Origin: Sphingomonas aliaeris
GTDB lineage: Bacteria > Pseudomonadota > Alphaproteobacteria > Sphingomonadales > Sphingomonadaceae
NCBI RefSeq assembly: GCF_016743815.1
Contig: NZ_CP061035.1
Span: 560,501-624,500, forward strand
DNA: 64,000 nucleotides
Reading direction: 5' to 3'
Below the pieces are notes generated by a model. The model did no database searches and was not told the origin of the DNA. It saw nothing but the letters and a program-made list of their open reading frames with translations. The position numbers and the translations under genes are program-made. Below are positions 56,864-64,000 of the stretch, piece after piece (position 1 is the stretch's first letter; each line of letters opens with the position of its first letter).

Positions 56864-59800
56864 ATGAAGAATTCCGTATTATTCGAGCGACATCACCAAC
56901 CTGACCACCGCGTCCAGCTGGGCTGCGCTTGCTGTCGCCCTGGGCCTCGCATCGCCGGCACTGGCGCAGACGGCACCGGCCCAGACCGATGCCGTCCAAG
57001 CGGGAACGCAGACCGAAACCGCTGCGGTCAAGACCGACCCGCCGGCGCAGGAGGGGGGCGAAGACGGTATCCTCGTCACCGGTTCTCGCGTCGCGCGCAA
57101 CGGCTTCCAGGCGCCGACCCCGGTGACCGTGCTGACGCAGGAAGAGATCCTCAACCAGTCGCCGACCAACAATATCGCCGATTTCGTCAATCAGCAGCCG
57201 GCGCTGGCCGGATCGACCCGCCCGGCCAATTCGCGCCTGAACCTGTCGAGCGGCCAGGCCGGCATCAACGCACTGAACCTGCGCAACCTGGGCGAGACGC
57301 GCACGCTGGTGCTGCTCGACGGGCGGCGGTCGGTCGGATCGACGATCACCGGGCTGGTCGACGTCAACACGATCCCGCAGTCGCTGGTGAAGAGCGTCGA
57401 GGTCGTCACGGGCGGCGCCTCCGCCGCCTACGGCTCGGACGCGGTCGCCGGCGTGGTCAATTTCGTGCTCGACAAGAAGTATAAGGGCATCAAGGCGACG
57501 ATCGACAGCGGCGTGACCGACAAGGGCGATGGCGGAAACTATTCCGCCAGCATCGCCGGCGGTTTCGCGTTCGGCGGCGACGATCGCGGGCACGTCCTGC
57601 TATCCGCCGAGATCGCGCATCGCGACGGCATCTTCCAGGTCGATCGCGACTGGAATGCGACCGGGTTCGTCCGGATCACCAACCCCGCCTACAATGCGAC
57701 GACGAACTTCACGGTGCCGCAATTCCTGATCCGCAAACAGGTCGGCGCGGCGAATTCGACACCGGGCGGATTGATCACCGGATCGGCCGGCGGCACGGCG
57801 AACCGGCTGCGCGGCATCTATTTCGGACAGAACGGCGCGCAGCAGCAATATCAGTACGGCGCGCTGACCTTCCCCGCGGTGAACGGTACCGCTGCCCCAA
57901 CGCTGACGCAGGGCGGGGACTGGCAGGTAAACGATTCCGGCCGCCGTATCGGGCTCGACCCGCGCGACGATCGGCATGGTGTGTTCGGGCGCGTCAGCTA
58001 CGAGCTGGCGGACAATGTCGAGCTGTTCGCCGAGGGTGCGTACAACAAGCAGAAAGTGTTCTTCAACGCCGGCCCGAACCTGTCGACCGGCATTGCCCTG
58101 ACGGCGACCGGGTGCGACACCGCCGCGACGGCTGCCGCCGCGCCGCTGACTTGCAACGCATTCCTCTACAATGCGCTCGGGCCGACGCAGCTTGCCGGCA
58201 TCACCAGCGTGACGCTGGCGACGACCGCCGCCGACCTGCCGTTCCGCGGCGTGGACAACAAGCGCGAGGTGCAGCGTTATGCCGCCGGGCTGGAAGGCAC
58301 GGGCGACATGTTCGGCAAGAACGCGACCTGGAACGTCTATGGCCAATACAGCCGGGCCAAGCTGCGCGAACAGTTGCGCAACGTGATGAACATCGCGCGG
58401 ATGAACAACGCCACCGCGGCGGCGTTCGCCCCGGCCGGCAATAGCGGGGGCTATGCCGCCGGGTCGATCCAGTGCCTGATCAACGTGGATGCGAGCACGA
58501 CCAACAACGATCCAGCCTGCGTCGCGCTCAACCGCCTGGGTGTCGGCGTCGCCAATCCGGCGGCGATCGCCTATGTGCTCGGCGATCCGTATCGCGACGA
58601 ACTGGTCGAGCAGTACAATGCCGCGGCCAACCTTTCGGTCACGCCATTCTCGACCTGGGCCGGCGATGTCAGCATCGCGGTGGGTGCCGAATATCGCAAG
58701 GAGAAGATCAGCGGGTTCGTGCCGGATCAGTTCCAGCCGCTGACGACGCTGGACGCGAACAACCGCCCGACGACGACCAATCGCTGGTCGGTGGGCAACT
58801 ACCTGCCGACCAACGGCAGCTACAACGTCAAGGAAGCGTATCTCGAAACGGTCGTGCCGCTCGGCTTCGGGCTGGAATTCAACGGGGCCGTGCGTGCGAC
58901 GGACTATTCGACCGCGGGCTATGTCACGACGTGGAAAGCCGGCGCGACGTGGCAACCGATCGAGGACATCCGCTTCCGCGTGACGCGATCGCGCGACATC
59001 CGGGCGCCGAACCTCAACGAATTGTTCGCCGCCGGGTCTGCGAACAGCGATTCGGTGCGCAATCCGGCCTTCACCAACGACGGGGTGAACGGGCCGGCGA
59101 CGTTCGGCTATTCGGCGGTGGTGACGGGCAACCTCAATCTCAAGCCCGAAAAGTCCGACAGCTGGAACATCGGGGCGGTTCTGTCGCCGCGGTTCCTGCG
59201 CGGCTTCAACCTGTCGGTCGATTACTTCCGGATCGACCTGAAGGACGCGATCAGCACGTTCGGGGCGCAGGACATCATCAACCTGTGCTTCCAGGGGCAG
59301 CAGCAATTCTGCGACGCCTATACGACGGATCCGGCGCGCTCGACGCCGGGCCAGCCGTACCTGCAGTTTCGCAGCCAGCCGTTCAATGCCGCGAGCCAAC
59401 TGGTGCGCGGGATCGACATCGACGGGTCGTACCGGCTGCCGCTGGACCGTATCTTCGACAATGCGGAGGGCGCGTTCACGCTGCGCGGCGTGGCGACGCG
59501 GTACATCGACAACCTGTTCAACAGCGGCGTGCCAAGCACGGTGGTGCTGAATTCGGTGGGCGTGAATGGCGGGCAGGCGACAACGCCGAAGTGGATCTAC
59601 CGCGTCAGCGCCGGGTATGACACGCCGAGCTTCTCGATCACCGCGGTCGGGCGCGGGGTGAGTGCGGGCAAGTATGTCGCCAACGGCATCGAGTGCCAGA
59701 CCAGCTGCCCCGCCTCGACGACGCAGTTCCCGACCTATGACAACAACCGCGTGTCGGGGGTGTTCTACGCCGATCTCAACCTGACCGCGAAGGTGACGAT

Positions 59801-59954
59801 GGGCGGGACGGACGGGCAGGTGTTCCTGAACGTCACCAACCTGTTCGATCGCTGGCCGCTGCTGCTGCCGGAAACGGGGCTGGCGGCGAACAGCACCTAT
59901 TCGGATCTGCTGGGCCGCGCCTTCCGGGTCGGCGTGCGGTTCGAGATGAAGTGA
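56864..59954 (+). CDS. TonB-dependent receptor, start region frameshifted
   Basis: Restored about 1029 residues. Signal peptide (SSWAALAVALGLASPALAQ), a short Q/T/A-rich stretch, plug domain (GILVTGSRVARNGF; LLDGRRS; GGASAAYGSDAVAGVVNF) and a barrel with many aromatic strands. The best ATG (56864, after GGGGGCGA) is one base out of frame with the signal peptide; removing one A within AAGAA (56867-56871) joins them. A GTG at 57123 would delete the signal and part of the plug and is rejected. Neighbouring amino-sugar genes suggest uptake of a chitin or peptidoglycan-derived oligosaccharide (inference). Confidence 0.88.
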
Positions 59955-59958
59955 GGGA

Positions 59959-59988
59959 CAGGGCCGGCGCGCGGGTGCGCCGGCCCTG
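59959..59988. terminator. Bidirectional hairpin between convergent genes
   Basis: Perfect 12-bp stem CAGGGCCGGCGC/GCGCCGGCCCTG with a six-base loop, between the TonB receptor stop (59954) and the GntR stop (60001). No strong T tract. Confidence 0.65.
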
Positions 59989-60000
59989 CCGCGTGGCGGA

Positions 60001-60738
60001 TCAGACGACGTCGAGATCGGTGACGAATTCGTAGCGGTCGCCGCGATAGACCGATCGGGTGAATTCGACGAAGCGGCCGTCGGGCGTGCGCGTGCGGCGT
60101 TCGATGCGCAGCACTTCGGAATTCTGCTGGACGCTGAGGATGCCCGCCTCGGTCGGCGTGGCGAGCGAGGCGCGGACGCGCTGGGTGCCGGAGGTCGGGC
60201 GGTTCCCGTGCCGCTCCAACGCCTGATACAGCGAATCGCCGAGGCTTTCGAGATCGGGCATGAACTCCGCCGGGATGACGGCATGTTCGATCGCCAGCGG
60301 CTCGCCACCCGCCAGCCGGACGCGGCCGAGCCGGGCGACGCGCGCGGTGGGCGGCAGGCCGAGTGCGGCCGCCTCCTCCTCGGTCGGCAGCGCATAGGAT
60401 TTGTAGATCCACACCACGCCCGGATCCTCGCCGCGCGACCGGGTATCGTCGCTGAAGCTGCTGAGCTTCGCGCCCGGCGCCTCGATCCGGCGCGCGACGA
60501 AGGTGCCCGATCCCTGTTTGCGGACCAGCACGCCTTCGTCGATCAACTGCTTGATTCCCTTGCGCACGGTGACGCGCGACAGGCCCGCCATCTCGCTCAG
60601 GTCGCGTTCGGACGGCAGCGCGCCGCCGGGATGGATTCCGCCGCCACTGATATGGTCGCGCAGGCTGCGCGCCAGTTGCAGGTACAGCGGCGTCCCTTCG
60701 CCGCTGCGCGTCAAGGCGATGTCGCGCAACGCGCTCAC
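60001..60738 (-). CDS. GntR/HutC-family transcriptional regulator (NagR-like)
   Basis: 245 residues: winged helix (PLYLQLARSLRDHI; GALPSERDLSEMAGLSRVTV) and UTRA effector domain ending in ERRTRTPDGRFVEF. GTG at 60738 overlaps the murQ stop (GTGA). Within an amino-sugar locus, it probably represses it and senses a sugar phosphate such as GlcN6P or GlcNAc6P. Confidence 0.88.
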   Translation of the reverse strand: MSALRDIALTRSGEGTPLYLQLARSLRDHISGGGIHPGGALPSERDLSEMAGLSRVTVRKGIKQLIDEGVLVRKQGSGTFVARRIEAPGAKLSSFSDDTRSRGEDPGVVWIYKSYALPTEEEAAALGLPPTARVARLGRVRLAGGEPLAIEHAVIPAEFMPDLESLGDSLYQALERHGNRPTSGTQRVRASLATPTEAGILSVQQNSEVLRIERRTRTPDGRFVEFTRSVYRGDRYEFVTDLDVV

Positions 60739-61625
60739 GGCTGCGCGTCCAGTTGCCGGATCGCGCTGCGCAGGTTGCCGCCGTGGGATTCGAGCAGAGA
60801 ATGCGCTGCATCTACGGGCAGGCCCATCGCCACGATCACGGCGGTACGAATATCGTTTTCCGCCGCATCCAGTGCCCGTGCCGCCATGTCCCCATCCACC
60901 CCGGCAAGATCCTGAACCATGCGCAGACCACGGTGCAACAGCTTGGCGTTGGAGATGCGCATCGCCACCATCCGGCCGCGATGGACTAGGCCCAGCCGCA
61001 CCATGATCGCGGTCGACAGCATGTTGAGTACCGCCTTTTGCGCGGTGCCGGCCTTCATCCGGGTGGAACCGGCAAGCACTTCGCTGCCCGTCACCGCGAC
61101 GATCGCATGGTCGGCGGCGTCGGCCAGGATGGTCGCGGGATTGTTGACGATGGCGATGGTCAGCGCGCCGGCAGCGCGCGCGCGTTCGATCGCGGCGACG
61201 GTATAGGGCGTGCGCCCGCTCGCCGCGACGCCGATCACCACGTCGGCCGCAGTGATGACGCATCCGTCGACATCCGCCCGCGCGGCGTCGACATCGTCCT
61301 CCGCACCTTCATACGCCACGGTCAGCGCGCCGATGCCACCCGCCATCAGGAAGACGAGCCTTTCCATCGGCCAGCCGAAAGTCGGATGCAGTTCGGTGCC
61401 GTCCTGCACCGCGAGCCGCCCCGACGTACCCGCGCCGACGAAGATCAACCGGCCGCTCCGGCCGAGCCGCCCGGCAGCCGCTTCGGCGGCCTGCGCGATC
61501 GCAGGCGTCTGCGACTGGATCGCGGCGATGGCGGCCATCTGGCCCTCCAGCATCGCCTCGACCGCGAGCTGGGTCGGCCAGAGGTCGAGATCGAGATAGC
61601 GGGGGTCGAGCGTTTCGGTGTTCAT
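60735..61625 (-). CDS. murQ: N-acetylmuramic acid 6-phosphate etherase
   Basis: 296 residues with SIS fold. Typical blocks: VGAGTSGRLAVQD, ELHPTFGW, GVAASGRTPYT and the later GSTRMKAGTAQK and LNMLSTA. Cleaves MurNAc6P to GlcNAc6P and lactate, feeding NagA. Pairs with gntR in one minus-strand operon. Confidence 0.94.
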   Translation of the reverse strand: MNTETLDPRYLDLDLWPTQLAVEAMLEGQMAAIAAIQSQTPAIAQAAEAAAGRLGRSGRLIFVGAGTSGRLAVQDGTELHPTFGWPMERLVFLMAGGIGALTVAYEGAEDDVDAARADVDGCVITAADVVIGVAASGRTPYTVAAIERARAAGALTIAIVNNPATILADAADHAIVAVTGSEVLAGSTRMKAGTAQKAVLNMLSTAIMVRLGLVHRGRMVAMRISNAKLLHRGLRMVQDLAGVDGDMAARALDAAENDIRTAVIVAMGLPVDAAHSLLESHGGNLRSAIRQLDAQP

Positions 61626-61673
61626 GATATCCTGTGTCCCCGGAATTCGAGACGTCGCGGGCCGCGCCGTTTG

Positions 61674-61778
61674 CTAGGGTGCCGCAGGGGTCGATTGCGC
61701 GGCAGCAGTGCCCGGAATCTGCGCGAGCGCGGCGGCCAATACGGTCATGGCCACGGTTTGCCGGTATGACTTCACCAT
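61674..61778 (-). CDS. Small exported peptide or gene remnant (34 aa) ahead of murQ
   Basis: ATG at 61778 has GAGGGA seven bases upstream and opens a 34-codon frame that is almost entirely a secretion signal (basic start, VAMTVLAAALAQI, GTAAAQ cleavage site) then STPAAP and a stop. murQ starts 49 bp after it. Either a leader/remnant of a lost exported enzyme or a genuine short secreted peptide. Not recognised as a known family. Confidence 0.45.
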   Translation of the reverse strand: MVKSYRQTVAMTVLAAALAQIPGTAAAQSTPAAP

Positions 61779-62071
61779 TTGCGTATCCCTCACTTTTTGC
61801 GTCCCCGAACGGCTGGTCTGTCCGTCGTTCCGGGCTGAGGCGTATCGCCCGACGGTGCGGCAGGACTCGATGTTCGTGCCGACTATGAATAGCTGTCATA
61901 AACACGTCAACGGGTGGTAGCAGTATTGGTATTATGGATCTCCGCCTTTGCTAACATACGCACGGAGGGATCGCGCGGATGCGGCCGCATCGATGCAAAC
62001 CAATCTAAGGCCACTTGCTCGATACCGTCGACTGGTATCTAGTGTCTCGGATGGTTGCGAAGGGTGACTCG
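61779..62071. promoter_or_regulatory. Divergent promoter region of the amino-sugar locus
   Basis: About 290 bp between the 34-codon frame and the SIS gene. TGGTAT occurs at 61927-61932, and a dyad GATACC-N7-GGTATC lies at 62021-62039. No larger gene is supported. Confidence 0.55.
62021..62039. promoter_or_regulatory. Operator-like dyad GATACC-N7-GGTATC
   Basis: Perfect 6-bp half sites around a spacer that contains GTCGAC. It lies 33-51 bp before the likely SIS gene start, where a repressor such as the nearby GntR protein could act. Confidence 0.5.
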
Positions 62072-63139
62072 ATGACGGGTTCGGGCAGCGGGGCGACGCC
62101 TCGACCGGAAACGCTGATGGCGCGCGAGGCCCGCGAGGCGCCGGCGCGGTGTGTCGAGCAGCTTCGATCGAATGCCGATCTCGTGCGCGAGGCCGGGCGG
62201 CAATTGCGCGCGCTGGCGCCCCCGTTCGCCGCGACGCTGGCGCGGGGCAGTTCGGATCAGGCGGCGGCGTTCGCCAAGTTCCTGTTCGAGACCCATGGCG
62301 GGATGCCGACCCTGAGCCATGCGCCGTCCACCGGATCGCTGTACCACGCGACCTCGCCAAACTTTCGGGGCGTGCCGCTGATCGCGATCTCGCAATCGGG
62401 TCGCAGCCCGGATCTGCTGGCCGCGGCGGACGATGCGCGGGCGAAGGGGGCGGTGATCGTCGCCTTGGTCAACGATGCGTCGTCGCCGCTGGCCGAGCGC
62501 GCGCAGATCTTCGTCCCGGTGCAGGCCGGCCCCGAAACCAGCGTGGCGGCGACGAAGAGCTTCATCTGTACATTGGTCGCCTCGCTGCATCTCGCCGCCG
62601 AATGGAGCCAGGACGTCGGGCTGCTGGGGGCGCTGGGCGATGTGGGCGCGGTGCTGGAGGCGGCGGCGGGGGCGGATTGGACGGCGGCGGTCGAGCCGTT
62701 GCGCGACGCGAGCGAGATGCTGGTGCTGGGGCGGGGGCCGACCTTGCCGATCGCGGGCGAGGCGGCGTTGAAGCTGAAGGAGACGTGCAACCTGCATGCC
62801 GAGGCGTTCAGCAGTGCGGAAGTCGCGCATGGGCCGATGACGTTGGTTGGGCCGGGTGACCCGGTGCTGGCGCTGGCGCCGCTCGACATCGCGCGGACTG
62901 GCCTTCGCGAACGGCTGGAGGATTTCGCGGCGCGCGGTGCGACGGTGATCGCGGCGGGATCGGCGGACGACGTGGCGCCAGCCGCGATCGTCCTGCCGAT
63001 GCGCACCGACGTGCATCCCGCGCTGGCCGCGATCGCGCAGATCCAGAGTTTCTACGGGCTGGCCAATGCGCTGTCGTTGGCGCGCGGCTACGATCCCGAT
63101 CGGCCGCCGCATCTGAACAAGGTGACGCGGACGTTATGA
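62072..63139 (+). CDS. SIS-domain glucosamine-6-phosphate deaminase (NagB-II type)
   Basis: 355 residues with two SIS domains: LARGSSDQAAAFAKF, IAISQSGRSPDL, and the C-terminal KETCNLHAEAFSSAEVAHGP block. No glutaminase domain, so deaminase/isomerase and not GlmS. ATG at 62072 has GAAGGGTGA upstream; earlier in-frame starts lack a ribosome site. Coupled to nagA by ATGA. Confidence 0.86.
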   Translation: MTGSGSGATPRPETLMAREAREAPARCVEQLRSNADLVREAGRQLRALAPPFAATLARGSSDQAAAFAKFLFETHGGMPTLSHAPSTGSLYHATSPNFRGVPLIAISQSGRSPDLLAAADDARAKGAVIVALVNDASSPLAERAQIFVPVQAGPETSVAATKSFICTLVASLHLAAEWSQDVGLLGALGDVGAVLEAAAGADWTAAVEPLRDASEMLVLGRGPTLPIAGEAALKLKETCNLHAEAFSSAEVAHGPMTLVGPGDPVLALAPLDIARTGLRERLEDFAARGATVIAAGSADDVAPAAIVLPMRTDVHPALAAIAQIQSFYGLANALSLARGYDPDRPPHLNKVTRTL

Positions 63140-64000
63140 CGGTTCGGGCTCTTTCCGGCGCGCGGATCGTGCTGGCCGACCGGGTCGTCGAGGGGCAGGC
63201 GCTGGTGGTCGACGGCGACCGTATCGTCGGTTGTGTCGCGGCGGATGCGATCCCGGAGGACGCTACGGTCCGCGATCTGGGTGGCGGCTGGCTGCTGCCG
63301 GGCTTTATCGACACGCAGGTCAATGGCGGCGGCGACGTGCTGTTCAACGACCGGCCGGACATCGAGGGGATCACCGCGATCGCGGCGGCGCATCGGCGGT
63401 TCGGGACGACCGGTATCCTGCCGACGTTGATCAGCGACTATCCCGATATCGTCGATGCGGCGATCGCGGCGGGAGAGGCGGCGATCGCCGCGTGCGTGCC
63501 GGGCGTGCTGGGCGTGCATATCGAGGGGCCGCACCTCAACGCCCAGAAGAAAGGCATTCACGATCCGACCCGCTTCGCACCGATCGACGATGCGGTGATC
63601 GCGCGGCTCGGTGCGCCGACCGCCGGCCGGCGGATCGTCACGCTGGCGCCCGAACTGGCACCCGAGGGCACGGTGCATGCGCTGGCCAAGGCCGGCATAC
63701 TGGTCTGCGCCGGGCATAGTATGGCCGGATATGACGAAACGCGTGGGGCGCTTGCCGAAGGATTGGCGGGGTTCACGCACCTGTTCAACGCGATGACGCA
63801 ATTCCTCAGCCGCGAGCCAGGTATGGTCGGTGCGGCGCTGGAGGACCGGGCGAGTCATTTCGGGCTGATCGTCGACGGCCTGCATGTCCACCCGGCGGCG
63901 TTGCGCGTCGCGATCCAGGCGCGGGGCATTGAGGGTGCGATGCTGGTGACCGATGCGATGCCGCCGGTCGGCGGGCAACGCGACCGTTTCACGCTGATGG
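63136..64000 (+). CDS. nagA: N-acetylglucosamine-6-phosphate deacetylase, truncated by window end
   Basis: At least 288 residues, open at the right edge. TIM-barrel amidohydrolase: N-terminal beta domain (GGGWLLPGFIDTQVNGGG), metal motifs HIEGPHLN, AGHSMA and THLFNAM, and IVDGLHVHP. Produces GlcN6P and acetate from GlcNAc6P, linking MurQ to the SIS deaminase. Confidence 0.93.
   Translation, partial: MTVRALSGARIVLADRVVEGQALVVDGDRIVGCVAADAIPEDATVRDLGGGWLLPGFIDTQVNGGGDVLFNDRPDIEGITAIAAAHRRFGTTGILPTLISDYPDIVDAAIAAGEAAIAACVPGVLGVHIEGPHLNAQKKGIHDPTRFAPIDDAVIARLGAPTAGRRIVTLAPELAPEGTVHALAKAGILVCAGHSMAGYDETRGALAEGLAGFTHLFNAMTQFLSREPGMVGAALEDRASHFGLIVDGLHVHPAALRVAIQARGIEGAMLVTDAMPPVGGQRDRFTLM

Noticed and set aside
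57123..57125. GTG as start of the TonB receptor
   Set aside because: It would remove a complete signal peptide and the start of the plug that are readable upstream in the same frame.
57600..60395. 931-codon minus-strand open frame
   Set aside because: Antisense to the TonB receptor and out of frame with the GntR gene; no recognisable domain.
1..64000. CRISPR arrays, rRNA, tRNA, insertion sequences or phage genes
   Set aside because: No direct-repeat array, cloverleaf, rRNA-like stretch or transposase/integrase frame was seen on either strand by eye; a covariance-model scan was not possible.

Overview
The window is high-GC DNA from an alphaproteobacterium, most likely a sphingomonad (Sphingomonas or a close relative). 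The clues are PEPxxWA-type C-terminal anchors, a large TonB-dependent receptor beside an amino-sugar locus, a NasS/NasT-controlled nitrate assimilation operon, and a palindromic intergenic repeat of a kind I associate with sphingomonads. I saw no rRNA, tRNA, CRISPR array or transposase.

Layout. (1) 11-8142: a tightly packed CoA-ester catabolic operon (HMG-CoA-synthase-like protein with OB-fold/Zn ribbon, thiolase, MaoC hydratase, CitE-like lyase, acyl-CoA dehydrogenase, E1 alpha/beta dehydrogenase, BKACE), followed by a LysR gene. (2) 9913-13420: a partial cytochrome c maturation set, ccmF-ccmG-ccmH-ccmI, on the minus strand. (3) 13819-32852: the most unusual part, a multiheme cytochrome locus. 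The plus-strand operon encodes a pentaheme cytochrome, a GlcG/HbpS-like lipoprotein, an outer-membrane beta-barrel and a decaheme cytochrome fused to an LVIVD propeller. The minus-strand operon encodes an FAD/twin cyclic-nucleotide-binding/ferredoxin protein, a cytochrome b-like membrane protein, an FHA-TM-decaheme fusion and a calcineurin-like phosphodiesterase. Divergent from that lie a TPR protein and a class III nucleotide cyclase. A Pycsar-effector-like membrane protein sits between the ccm genes and the cytochromes. (4) 32878-37786: two paralogous PEP-CTERM proteins flanking a TIR-TPR protein, then a tandem winged-helix protein. (5) 37894-47549: nasT-nasS, then a leader with an intrinsic terminator, then the nitrate transporter, nirB, nirD, nitrate reductase and siroheme methyltransferase. 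(6) 47766-56556: cell-wall and peptide genes (AmpG-like permease, serine hydrolase, PBP4-type carboxypeptidase, LysR, N-acyl-D-amino-acid deacylase, penicillin-acylase-like enzyme). (7) 56864-64000: TonB receptor, GntR regulator, murQ, NagB-II-like SIS deaminase and nagA (cut by the window end), an amino-sugar (GlcNAc/MurNAc) locus.

How region 3 may work (inference): reducing equivalents enter a cytosolic FAD/Fe-S protein, pass through a membrane b-type protein to a decaheme domain in the periplasm, and possibly on to the other cytochromes and the barrel. A class III cyclase, two cyclic-nucleotide-binding domains and a phosphodiesterase in adjacent transcription units suggest that a locally made cyclic nucleotide gates the chain.

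Quality warning: seven genes (thiolase, ccmF, the FAD/Fe-S protein, TIR-TPR, a PEP-CTERM protein, nirB, the TonB receptor) are broken by nine single-base indels, nearly all in short homopolymers. Each restores to a full-length family member, so sequencing or assembly error is the likeliest cause. Coordinates for these genes span the restored gene.
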